In this document: in pieces, positions 28,964 through 36,795 of the stretch
Position numbering within the stretch: position 1 is the stretch's first letter
Layout of the letters: each line of letters opens with the position of its first letter
From: Vibrio sp. Isolate34
Lineage (GTDB): Bacteria > Pseudomonadota > Gammaproteobacteria > Enterobacterales > Vibrionaceae
Length of the DNA: 64,000 bases
Assembly: GCF_022397915.1 (NCBI RefSeq)
Contig: NZ_JAKEUO010000004.1
Location: 124,001-188,000, forward strand
Direction of reading: 5' to 3'
The notes under the pieces: generated by a model
The model's input: only the letters and a program-made list of their open reading frames with translations
What the model was told of the DNA's origin: nothing
The model's database searches: none
Translations under genes and position numbers: made by a program

Positions 28964-29211
28964 TGGTATCTACCTTATTAACAGTCTGAAGTGATTTACT
29001 ATCGAAAGAGTGCATCACCTAAGAAAGGGGTGAGACAGTTTTGATTGGGGCAAGATTATATAGCAGTTTATCTTTCAAATCTATTTGCCGTTCAAAGCTA
29101 TTTATCATGAAAGGCTATTTATAGTGAAAATCAATCGACTTCGGGTGCAACTCGTATCGTGATACTATGCGTGCGCGTTATTTTCAGAATGATAAAAGAC
29201 AGGAAAATTCG

Positions 29212-30078
29212 ATGATTTATAGTATGACCGCGTACGCACGCAAAGAAGTAAAAGGCGATTGGGGCAGCGCAGTATGGGAAATCCGTAGTGTAAACCAACG
29301 CTACCTAGAAACTTACTTCCGTATGCCTGAACAGTTCCGTGGTTTAGAGCCAATCCTACGTGAGCGTTTTCGTAAGCGTCTAGCGCGCGGCAAGGTTGAA
29401 TGTAACCTACGCTTCGAAGCAAACCCAGCCGCTAAAGGTGAGCTAAGCATCAACGAAGGTTTGGCACAGCAAGTAATTAATGCGGCTAACCAAGTAATGA
29501 CCATGACAGGCGAAGAGAGCCGTTTGAACCCATTCCAAGTGATGAACTGGCCTGGTGTGATGGAAACGCCAGAGCAAGACATGGATGCCATCAACAAAGA
29601 CCTGCTAGACGCATTCAACGATGCGATTGCAGAATTCATTGATGCTCGTGCTCGTGAAGGTGAAAATATGAAGGCGCTAATCGTACAGCGCTTAGATGCG
29701 ATCACTGAAGAAGTAGTGAAAGTTCGCGCACGCATGCCTGAAATCCTAGAGTGGCAACGTGAACGTCTTCTTACCAAGTTTGAAGATGCGAAAATTGAAC
29801 TTGAAGGTTCTCGCGTTGAGCAAGAGCTTATCCTACTGGCTCAGAAGTCAGACGTAGCCGAAGAGCTAGACCGTCTAGACTCTCACGTGAAAGAAGCGAA
29901 TGCAGTATTGAAGAAAGGTGGCGCTTGTGGCCGTAAGCTAGACTTTATGATGCAAGAGTTCAACCGTGAATCAAACACGCTAGCATCTAAGTCTATCAGC
30001 ACAGACATCACAGCATCGGGCGTAGAGCTTAAGGTTCTTATCGAACAGATGCGTGAGCAAATTCAAAACATTGAATAA
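29212..30078 (+). CDS. yicC: YicC-family endoribonuclease
   Basis: 288 residues starting MIYSMTAYARKE, the standard N-terminus, with ACAGGAAAA upstream of the ATG at 29212. An in-frame ATG at 29167 lies in the promoter spacer and is not used. Conserved: WEIRSVNQRYLETYFRMPE, RGKVECNLRFE, and the C-terminal KKGGACGRKLDFMMQEFNRE, NTLASKS and ELKVLIEQMREQIQNIE. The YicC/YloC family has been shown to include RNases that affect small RNA turnover. It is divergent from rph and precedes gmk in many genomes; here the csp, psiE and permease genes lie between. Confidence 0.92.
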   Translation: MIYSMTAYARKEVKGDWGSAVWEIRSVNQRYLETYFRMPEQFRGLEPILRERFRKRLARGKVECNLRFEANPAAKGELSINEGLAQQVINAANQVMTMTGEESRLNPFQVMNWPGVMETPEQDMDAINKDLLDAFNDAIAEFIDARAREGENMKALIVQRLDAITEEVVKVRARMPEILEWQRERLLTKFEDAKIELEGSRVEQELILLAQKSDVAEELDRLDSHVKEANAVLKKGGACGRKLDFMMQEFNRESNTLASKSISTDITASGVELKVLIEQMREQIQNIE

Positions 30079-30151
30079 CAGTTTGTCAGTAATACGCTGT
30101 GAATAGCCATTAGCTGAATCAGTGTTGATTAACTAACAGTGTTAATTAGAT

Positions 30152-30184
30152 CAAGATAAGCTCCTAATTTTAGGGGCTTTTTTT
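30152..30184 (+). terminator. Terminator of yicC
   Basis: The sequence AAGCTCCTAATTTTAGGGGC forms a nine-pair stem with one mismatch, followed by seven Ts on the plus strand. It lies about 75 bases after the yicC stop. Confidence 0.8.
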
Positions 30185-30370
30185 ATGGATACAGTAATGA
30201 CAATCAGGATGACTAAGTGAGCAGATTATTACGTAGGAGATTTGTTTGGAGCAAGAGATAGAGATAGATATAGATAAGATAGAGAAACGGATGTAACAAA
30301 AGATTTTAGAATATTTTGAGGGGGGTATTACAGGTGGAACTAGAGGGGAAAGATGTAAGGGAGAAAGTGA

Positions 30371-30394
30371 CGCAAGTTGCTAATGCAACCTGCG
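30371..30394 (-). terminator. Terminator-like hairpin after the cold-shock gene
   Basis: On the minus strand CGCAGGTTGC pairs with GCAACTTGCG (one G-U) around a four-base loop, followed by a moderately T-rich stretch. It starts about 14 bases after the stop codon. Confidence 0.7.
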
Positions 30395-30407
30395 CCGACT
30401 TAAAATC

Positions 30408-30620
30408 TTATAGAGCTACAACGTTTGCAGCTTGAAGACCTTTTTGGCCTTGCTCTACTTCGAAAGACACTTGTTGGCCTTCTTTAAGAGTTTTGAAACC
30501 TTCAGAAGCGATAGCACGGAAGTGAACGAATACGTCAGCGCCGCCGTTGTCTTGAGTTAGGAAACCGAAACCTTTCTCTTCGTTAAACCATTTTACTACG
30601 CCGTTTGTTTTGTTAGACAT
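30408..30620 (-). CDS. Cold-shock protein, CspA family
   Basis: 70 residues, a single five-strand cold-shock domain that binds single-stranded RNA and DNA. RNP1 is KGFGFL and RNP2 is VFVHF, in [20 protein letters not shown]. Start at ATG 30620, with AAGGGACACATC upstream; the frame extends 13 codons further without family similarity. Whether it is cold-inducible or constitutive (CspE/CspC-like) cannot be told from the protein. A long AT-rich spacer upstream fits the structured leaders of cold-shock genes. Confidence 0.95.
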   Translation of the reverse strand: MSNKTNGVVKWFNEEKGFGFLTQDNGGADVFVHFRAIASEGFKTLKEGQQVSFEVEQGQKGLQAANVVAL

Positions 30621-30932
30621 GATGTGTCCCTTATATAAAAATAAAAAATTAATCGCCAAAAAGTGCGATGCGCTGAAAGCTTGAATTATTTAATGTATCT
30701 ATGAAGCTAAGGGAAACACTGAGAATAACAATGAAGCAATACTAAGGGTTTTACTTTACAACTGGATGTTTCATTTAATAACTCTGAAAACAGAGCGAGG
30801 CCATTCTTGGTGATCTAGGCCCGGTTGTAAAGCTTTATTTGAAAATAGTTGATGTTTTTTTGTTCGGTTGGCTTTAATTCAAGCCCAGCTAGGTCGCCGG
30901 GCTTGATTTGTAAAACTTTGATCTCAAAAAAT
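30621..30932. other. 312-base spacer: presumed csp leader and promoter, psiE 3' hairpin
   Basis: The half next to csp is AT-rich and lacks an open frame; on the minus strand it probably carries the promoter and 5' leader. A CTCTG/CAGAG hairpin lies near 30782-30795. CAAGCCC (30880) pairs with GGGCTTG (to 30905) around a 12-base loop 28 bases after the psiE stop and may end psiE transcripts, but its T-run is weak. I cannot assign a definite start site. Confidence 0.5.
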
Positions 30933-31358
30933 TTACTCGTCCGGCTGCTTAGTTCTTAGATCGACATATGGCCAGTAATGGTGACCAACTCGAATCAACA
31001 GAGTTGCTGCAGCTAAGATAAATGCCGCTAAAGATAACCAAACAATCAGTACCGCATCCAACTCTTTCATACCTAAGGTGATGTAACGTGCTATCGCCAT
31101 CATCGCGATATAGATAGGATATCGCACGGGGATCTTACCGTTCATCACGAACTGCTGAACCATGGCTAGCACTTCTAAGTAGATAAACATCAGCAGAATG
31201 TCGGTCAGTTGTACTCGACGTTCAGCAAAGACATGCATGAACTCTTCCATCATGGCAAACAGTGTCGCCAGTGTGATCGCCACTAATAGAACGGCTTCAA
31301 GAATGTGGAAAACCTTAAGGAAAGGCTTACTAAAAGACTTAGGTAAGTGAGAAGACAT
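30933..31358 (-). CDS. psiE: PsiE family membrane protein (phosphate-starvation-inducible)
   Basis: 141 residues with four hydrophobic segments (about 16-36, 56-76, 84-104, 108-128). The family segments are HILEAVLLVAITLATLFAM, LTDILLMFIYLEVLAMVQQF, PVRYPIYIAMMAIARYI and LSLAAFILAAATLLIRVGHH. PsiE is induced by phosphate starvation in E. coli; its molecular function is unknown. I chose ATG 31358, with GAAGAG five bases upstream, over a GTG two codons earlier. I did not see a convincing Pho box upstream. Confidence 0.92.
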   Translation of the reverse strand: MSSHLPKSFSKPFLKVFHILEAVLLVAITLATLFAMMEEFMHVFAERRVQLTDILLMFIYLEVLAMVQQFVMNGKIPVRYPIYIAMMAIARYITLGMKELDAVLIVWLSLAAFILAAATLLIRVGHHYWPYVDLRTKQPDE

Positions 31359-31481
31359 AGTCACTCTTCAAAAATAATTAATCCAACCTCTACAATAGCA
31401 TGCATCAATATAAGTCGCGTACTCTCAAAGCATCGACTTTAGGATAACGCCACCAGCTACACGTCTAGAGACGGCAGATAC

Positions 31482-31513
31482 AAAAATGGCCTACATTCAA
31501 TGCAGAGCCATTT
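31482..31513 (-). terminator. Terminator of the purine permease gene
   Basis: AAATGGC (31484-31490) pairs with GCCATTT (31507-31513), with an inner CATTCAATG mini-hairpin. On the minus strand five Ts follow. It lies about 55 bases past the permease stop and before psiE. Confidence 0.75.
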
Positions 31514-31566
31514 ATTGGTCTTTTACTTAACGCCTGTTCTTAACAAACGCTACCTACCGAGCTGCC

Positions 31567-32937
31567 TTATAGCAGAATCAGGTAAGTTAAGAACACCACA
31601 CACAGTCCGTAGATAAGTGGGTGCACTTCTTTGCGCTTGCCCGCTACAACCATAGTAAATGCGTAGCTGATAAAGCCCATCGCCATACCATTCGCTGGTG
31701 AGAAGCTGAGTACTGTGAACATGATGGTGAAGAAGGCTGCAATGCGTGACTCTTTCTTTTCCCAGTTGATTTGACCAAGACGACCTACCATGTAGATGCC
31801 GACTACTACCATCGCAGGCGCAACCATAGCTGCCGAAAAGATAGAGAAGATTGGGTAGAGGAATAGCGAGATAAGGAACAAGCCAGCAACCATCACTGCC
31901 GCTAAACCCGTCTTCGCACCTTGAGAAGAAGCGATACCAGACTCAGAGAACGCGGTAATCGATGTCGTACCAAGAATAGAACCTATTACTGTACCACCCG
32001 CATCCGCTACTAACGCCGATTTAGCGTTTGGCACCTTGCCGTCTTTATCGATGATCCCCGCATCGCGGCCAACACCAACAATCGTGCTCAAGCCATCAAA
32101 GAAATCGACAATCAAGAAGATAAGTACGATGAACAGTAGGTCGAACATTTTCTCAGGTGTGAAAGCAGAGAAATCAAAAATAGCACCGAAGCTGCCCGCC
32201 ATGCTCGGTGGCATCGCAACTAACTGCTCTGGGATTGGCGCGTTTGATGTACCCATAAACACGTCAACAAGAATGGTCAACACGATAGCCGAAACAAACG
32301 AGATAAAGGTCGCCAACTTAATATCACGAACCATACAGCCAAGTGCAATAAAGATACTCACGTAAGCGATGATCACTTTTGGATCGGAAATGTCACCTAA
32401 GCCAACCAAGACGAATGGGTTAGAAACGATGATGCCAGCATTCTTAAGGCCTAAGAAAGCAATGAACAAACCGAGAGAAACCGTAATCGCCAACTTCAAA
32501 TCTTCAGGAATCGACTCAATCATCGACTTACGAATATTGGTTAACGAAAACGCGAGGTACAAGATACCAGACAGGAAAATGCCGAACAGCGCCTCATTCC
32601 AAAGCACGGCAACTGAACCACTTAATAGCAAACCTTTGAAGAAGCCGTTCATGCTCATACCCGGTGCAAGCATGACTGGGTAATTGCCCCAAATGCCCAT
32701 GATGAGCGTTGCGATAGCCGCAGCCAATGCCGTTGCAGTAAATACCGCCCCTTTGTCCATACCTGGGATCCCCCCCAAAATGGCCGGGTTAACCGCAAGA
32801 ATGTAGCTCATCGCCAAGAAAGTAATAAAACCCGCGTACAGTTCAGTGCCAATCGTGGTTTTTCTTTCAGTGATTTTAAACATCGAATCAAGCGAGCCAG
32901 AGGTGTTCTGGGCTTTCAGGGTGGAATCGGTACTCAC
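31567..32937 (-). CDS. Guanine/hypoxanthine permease, NCS2 (AzgA-like) family
   Basis: A 456-residue inner-membrane purine:H+ symporter with about 12-14 membrane segments. It starts at a GTG (32937) with AAAGG eight bases upstream. Landmarks: FKITERKTTIGTELYAGFIT, FLAMSYILAVNPAIL, MLAPGMSMNGFF, and the NCS2-AzgA substrate region DFFDGLSTIVGVGRDAG followed by GSILGTTSITAFSESGIAS. In E. coli the relatives GhxP/GhxQ carry guanine and hypoxanthine, and PurP/AdeQ carry adenine. The guanine-type riboswitch in the leader argues for guanine/hypoxanthine. Confidence 0.93.
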   Translation of the reverse strand: MSTDSTLKAQNTSGSLDSMFKITERKTTIGTELYAGFITFLAMSYILAVNPAILGGIPGMDKGAVFTATALAAAIATLIMGIWGNYPVMLAPGMSMNGFFKGLLLSGSVAVLWNEALFGIFLSGILYLAFSLTNIRKSMIESIPEDLKLAITVSLGLFIAFLGLKNAGIIVSNPFVLVGLGDISDPKVIIAYVSIFIALGCMVRDIKLATFISFVSAIVLTILVDVFMGTSNAPIPEQLVAMPPSMAGSFGAIFDFSAFTPEKMFDLLFIVLIFLIVDFFDGLSTIVGVGRDAGIIDKDGKVPNAKSALVADAGGTVIGSILGTTSITAFSESGIASSQGAKTGLAAVMVAGLFLISLFLYPIFSIFSAAMVAPAMVVVGIYMVGRLGQINWEKKESRIAAFFTIMFTVLSFSPANGMAMGFISYAFTMVVAGKRKEVHPLIYGLCVVFLTYLILL

Positions 32938-33012
32938 AACAAAACCTTTGCAATAAATTAAGAATTTGGTGATTCAAATGCTGTGAGAATAGAGAGGTCT
33001 CTACACTAAAAA

Positions 33013-33076
33013 CTGTAGTCACCAAGATAGGCTCGGTAGTAGAAACATCTAGTCCATATCACTAGATATATACAGC
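33013..33076 (-). ncRNA. Purine riboswitch aptamer, guanine type
   Basis: On the minus strand: P1 CTGTA/TACAG plus a G-U pair; P2 TCTAGT/ACTAGA closing the seven-base loop GATATGG; junction J2/3 TGTTTCTAC; P3 ACCGAG/CTTGGT around a short loop; then GACTACAG returning to P1. The loop UAUGG, UUUCUAC and GACUAC positions match the purine riboswitch core. The base that pairs with the ligand (position 74 in xpt numbering) is C, in GACTAC, so the ligand should be guanine or hypoxanthine, not adenine. A TAGAG/CTCTA hairpin lies downstream (about 32992-33005) and may be part of the expression platform. Confidence 0.88.
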
Positions 33077-33094
33077 ATTTAATCGTTTGCGCGG

Positions 33095-33122
33095 ATTGTA
33101 AGGATTGAGATTAAAACATCAA
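33095..33122 (-). promoter_or_regulatory. Sigma-70 promoter ahead of the riboswitch
   Basis: On the minus strand TTGATG (33122-33117), a 16-base spacer and TACAAT (33100-33095) place the start near 33088, about twelve bases before the aptamer's P1 helix. The remaining spacer up to gmk (33123-33419) has no gene that I can support; it must hold the gmk promoter. Confidence 0.65.
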
Positions 33123-33419
33123 CATTTTTTGCCTAGATCACATAAAAAAATGAGCGTCGAGGGTCATTACATTTATACCAAACTCAGTCAAAGGATCATT
33201 CACTAATAAATAACGATCAAGCCAGTTGTTCTCAATCATCTAAATATGCTACTCTTCGCCTCCATTTTTCTGACCTAATTTTCACCAGTTGCCTCTATTG
33301 GTTTCACTCGCTATTCCTTTATAGATGCAACCATCGGTACAACAATTAAGGTCAGTGCTATCTTTTATAGTGTCGGTTTATCGCCTGCACTTAATCCAAC
33401 CAACAGTGGAAATATACAG

Positions 33420-34043
33420 ATGGGCAAAGGTACTCTTTACATCGTATCTGCACCTAGTGGCGCAGGTAAGTCGAGCTTGATCTCAGCAATGCTAGAAACC
33501 AATCCAACCTACGCAATGAAGGTATCTGTTTCACACACCACTCGCGGTATGCGCCCTGGTGAGGAAAATGGTGTTCACTACCACTTTGTAGAAAAACATC
33601 ATTTTGAAGACCTTATTAATAAAGGTGAGTTCCTAGAGTACGCTGAAGTATTCGGCAACTACTACGGTACTTCACGCGTTTGGATTGAAGAAAACCTAGA
33701 CCGCGGTATCGATGTATTTTTAGATATCGACTGGCAAGGCGCTCGTCAGATCCGTAAACAAATGCCTCAAGCGAAGAGTGTTTTCATTCTTCCACCATCA
33801 AATGGTGAACTTGAGCGTCGTTTGAATGTTCGCGGTCAAGACAGCAACGACGTTATTGCGAAACGCATGAGCGAAGCAAAATCAGAAATTTCTCACTATG
33901 CAGAATACGATTATGTGATCGTGAATGATGACTTTGATGCAGCCCTAATGGACTTCAGAGCTATCATTCGTGCGGAACGTTTAAAACAAGATAAGCAAGC
34001 AGCAAAATACAGCGGCATGCTTACAGCACTACTGGCGGAATAA
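33420..34043 (+). CDS. gmk: Guanylate kinase
   Basis: 207 residues. It phosphorylates GMP to GDP. The P-loop is [15 protein letters not shown] (residues 9-23), followed by [20 protein letters not shown], the GMP-binding [13 protein letters not shown] and the lid segment. Full family length. It is the first of gmk-rpoZ-spoT-recG, the conserved order linking guanine nucleotide metabolism to ppGpp. Confidence 0.97.
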   Translation: MGKGTLYIVSAPSGAGKSSLISAMLETNPTYAMKVSVSHTTRGMRPGEENGVHYHFVEKHHFEDLINKGEFLEYAEVFGNYYGTSRVWIEENLDRGIDVFLDIDWQGARQIRKQMPQAKSVFILPPSNGELERRLNVRGQDSNDVIAKRMSEAKSEISHYAEYDYVIVNDDFDAALMDFRAIIRAERLKQDKQAAKYSGMLTALLAE

Positions 34044-34159
34044 TCTATAACTGGATTTTCCACTGAGATAAGTATACGGTAAGCTAGTAAGTATCTAGTT
34101 AAACTTGTATACTTTCTCGTCATTAAAAATTTATTAGTTAATTACTATTTGGAGTCCTC

Positions 34160-34432
34160 ATGGCACGCGTAACTGTTCAAGACGCTGTTGAAAAAGTTGG
34201 CAACCGTTTCGACCTAGTTCTTATTGCGGCTCGCCGCGCACGTCAAATGCAAACTGGCGGTAAAGATTCACTAGTGCCTGAAGAAAACGATAAGCCAACG
34301 GTTATCGCTCTGCGCGAAATCGAAGAAAGTCTTATCACTAAAGACGTACTAGATGCTCGTGAACGTCAAGAGCAACAAGAGCAAGAAGCGGCTGAACTTG
34401 CAGCAGTAAGCAGCATCACTCACACTCGTTAG
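34160..34432 (+). CDS. rpoZ: DNA-directed RNA polymerase omega subunit
   Basis: 90 residues: [20 protein letters not shown], then [20 protein letters not shown] and [17 protein letters not shown]. Omega assists beta' folding and forms part of a ppGpp site on RNA polymerase. GGAGTCCTC provides a good ribosome-binding site before the ATG. spoT starts 59 bases after the stop. Confidence 0.97.
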   Translation: MARVTVQDAVEKVGNRFDLVLIAARRARQMQTGGKDSLVPEENDKPTVIALREIEESLITKDVLDARERQEQQEQEAAELAAVSSITHTR

Positions 34433-34491
34433 CTCATATTCGCTGATAGAATCAACGTCATTCGAACTAATTAACCTTCCGGGCCTTTAAT

Positions 34492-36618
34492 TTGTATCTA
34501 TTCGATAGCCTCAAAGACGTTGCCCAAGAATACCTAACAGAGCCTCAAATTGAGGCTCTGCGTCAATCTTATGTGGTAGCGAGAGACGCCCATGAAGGGC
34601 AAACCCGCTCAAGCGGTGAACCATACATTATCCACCCTGTAGCGGTTTCAAGAATCCTGGCAGAAATGCATCTGGATATCGAAACCCTACAAGCTGCTCT
34701 ACTTCATGATGTGATTGAAGACTGTGATGTCACGAAAGAAGATCTAGAGGAAAAATTTGGCAATACCGTTGCTGAATTGGTTGATGGTGTATCTAAGCTG
34801 GATAAGCTTAAATTTCGTGATCGCAAAGAAGCGCAAGCAGAGAACTTCCGTAAGATGGTTCTCGCCATGGTGCAAGACATCCGCGTTATCTTGATCAAAT
34901 TAGCTGACCGTACTCACAACATGCGCACGCTTGGGGCACTTCGTCCTGACAAAAAGCGTCGTATTGCTCGTGAAACCCTAGAGATCTATTCTCCGCTAGC
35001 TCACCGTCTTGGTATTCATAACATCAAGACCGAACTAGAAGAGCTGGGCTTCGAAGCCCTCTACCCTAACCGTTATCGCGTACTGAAAAACGTAGTGAAA
35101 GCTGCGCGTGGTAACCGTAAGGAAATGATCCAACGTATCCATAGCGAAATCGAAGGCCGCCTTGAAGAAGTCGGTTTGCCTGCTCGCGTACTTGGTCGTG
35201 AAAAGAACCTGTTCTCCATCTACAACAAGATGAAAACCAAAGAGCAGCGCTTCCACACCATTATGGACATCTACGCTTTCCGCGTAGTGGTTGATACCCC
35301 AGATACTTGCTATCGCGTTCTTGGTCAGGCTCACAGCCTGTACAAGCCTCGTCCTGGCCGCATGAAAGATTACATCGCGGTACCAAAAGCCAACGGCTAC
35401 CAATCTCTGCACACATCAATGATCGGCCCTCACGGGGTGCCAGTTGAAGTTCAGATCCGTACTGAAGATATGGATCAAATGGCAGACAAAGGTGTCGCGG
35501 CACACTGGTCTTACAAAGGCAATGGCTCACGCAGCAGTAATGGCACAACCGCACAGGTTAAAGCACAACGTTGGATGCAGAGCTTACTTGAGCTGCAACA
35601 AAGCGCGGGTAACTCATTCGAATTCATTGAAAACGTTAAGTCTGATCTGTTCCCAGATGAGATCTTCGTGTTCACGCCGAAGGGTCGCATTGTCGAACTT
35701 CCTGCTGGCGCAACAGCGGTCGATTTTGCTTACGCGGTGCATACCGATGTCGGCAACATGTGTGTAGGTGCTCGTGTAGACATGAACCCTTACCCACTCA
35801 GCAAATCGCTGAAGAACGGTCAAACGATTGAGATCATCAGTGCTCCGGGCGCACGTCCAAATGCAGCATGGCTCAACTACGTGGTGACATCACGTGCGCG
35901 TACTAAGATCCGTCAGGTTCTAAAAACGATGCGCCGCGAAGAGTCGATTACGCTAGGTCGTCGTTTACTTAATCACGCACTTGGTGAGCGATCTATTGCT
36001 GATATCGGCCAAGAGAATATCGACCACGTATTGTCTGATCTTCGCCTAGACAATGTTGAAGACTTACTGGCATCGATTGGTCTTGGTGAGCTGATGAGTA
36101 TCGTTATTGCTCGCCGTCTACTGGGTGATGCTGACGAACTGACTGAAGTGGAAAACAACAGCGACACACCAAGAAAGAAATTGCCTATCCGTGGTGCTGA
36201 GGGTCTACTACTGACGTTCGCTAACTGTTGTCACCCAATTCCAGATGATCACATCATTGCCCATGTATCGCCAGGTCGTGGCCTTGTGGTTCACCGTGAA
36301 ACGTGTCCAAACGTTCGTGGTTACCAGAAAGAACCAGACAAATACATGGCGGTTGAATGGTCTGACGATTACGACCAAGAGTTCACTGCTGAACTTCAGG
36401 TTGATCTGCAGAACCACCAAGGTGCACTGGCTGAGTTAACTAACGTTATCTCAAAAACAGGCTCTAACATTCACGGTATTTCAACTGAAGAACGTGATGG
36501 ACGCCTGTACACAGTGACTATCTTGCTGACCACCAAAGATCGCGTTCACCTTGCAAGTATTATGAAAAAGCTACGTGTGATGCCACACGCGCTGAAAGTA
36601 AGACGTCGTAAGAACTAA
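34492..36618 (+). CDS. spoT: Bifunctional (p)ppGpp synthetase/hydrolase SpoT
   Basis: 708 residues. Domains: HD hydrolase (~20-150, with RDAHEGQTRSSGEPYIIHP and LLHDVIEDCDVTKEDL), synthetase (~220-360, with HSLYKPRPGRMKDYIAVPK and NGYQSLHTS), TGS (~385-445, EIFVFTPKGRIVELPAGAT), a helical/zinc region with CCHPIPDD, and C-terminal ACT (~630-708). It starts at TTG (34492), the same codon E. coli spoT uses, giving MYLFDSLKD. A clear Shine-Dalgarno is lacking, so initiation may be weak on purpose. trmH, which follows spoT in E. coli, is absent; recG comes next. Confidence 0.97.
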   Translation: MYLFDSLKDVAQEYLTEPQIEALRQSYVVARDAHEGQTRSSGEPYIIHPVAVSRILAEMHLDIETLQAALLHDVIEDCDVTKEDLEEKFGNTVAELVDGVSKLDKLKFRDRKEAQAENFRKMVLAMVQDIRVILIKLADRTHNMRTLGALRPDKKRRIARETLEIYSPLAHRLGIHNIKTELEELGFEALYPNRYRVLKNVVKAARGNRKEMIQRIHSEIEGRLEEVGLPARVLGREKNLFSIYNKMKTKEQRFHTIMDIYAFRVVVDTPDTCYRVLGQAHSLYKPRPGRMKDYIAVPKANGYQSLHTSMIGPHGVPVEVQIRTEDMDQMADKGVAAHWSYKGNGSRSSNGTTAQVKAQRWMQSLLELQQSAGNSFEFIENVKSDLFPDEIFVFTPKGRIVELPAGATAVDFAYAVHTDVGNMCVGARVDMNPYPLSKSLKNGQTIEIISAPGARPNAAWLNYVVTSRARTKIRQVLKTMRREESITLGRRLLNHALGERSIADIGQENIDHVLSDLRLDNVEDLLASIGLGELMSIVIARRLLGDADELTEVENNSDTPRKKLPIRGAEGLLLTFANCCHPIPDDHIIAHVSPGRGLVVHRETCPNVRGYQKEPDKYMAVEWSDDYDQEFTAELQVDLQNHQGALAELTNVISKTGSNIHGISTEERDGRLYTVTILLTTKDRVHLASIMKKLRVMPHALKVRRRKN

Positions 36619-36652
36619 CGTTTAAACTTGATAATAGTTTTGCCAAGAATTT

Positions 36653-36690
36653 AAATCCCCTTAATGCTTTATCGCTTAAGGGGATTTTTA
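36653..36690 (+). terminator. Terminator after spoT
   Basis: AAATCCCCTTAA (36653-36664) pairs perfectly with 36676-36687 around an 11-base loop, with a T-rich end. It separates spoT from recG. Confidence 0.88.
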
Positions 36691-36795
36691 TAACCGTAAT
36701 CCTAGTATTTACCGCGCTCCCTCCCATTCCTGCCTGTACAAAAATCCAGTAAAATGCTTGAATAGATCATCTCTCTTACGTTTATGAGCCTTGTT

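Larger units (their letters stand above)
30079..30407. other. 329-base spacer between yicC and the cold-shock gene
   Basis: It holds a yicC terminator near 30152-30184 (AAGCTCCTA pairing imperfectly with TAGGGGCTT, then T7), a purine-rich low-complexity tract of GATA/GAGATA units at about 30254-30290, and the cold-shock gene terminator at 30371-30394. I see no open frame with a good ribosome-binding site. Confidence 0.7.

Noticed and set aside
29167..29211. Longer yicC start at 29167
   Set aside because: The extra 15 residues lie in the promoter spacer and are not part of the family; ATG 29212 has the ribosome-binding site.
33013..33076. Adenine rather than guanine riboswitch
   Set aside because: The ligand-pairing position is C (GACTAC); adenine-type switches have T/U there (GATTA).
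36619..36795. Missing trmH between spoT and recG as a deletion
   Set aside because: The 177-base spacer is normal, with a terminator; as far as I recall, other Vibrio also lack trmH here, so this is lineage-typical.
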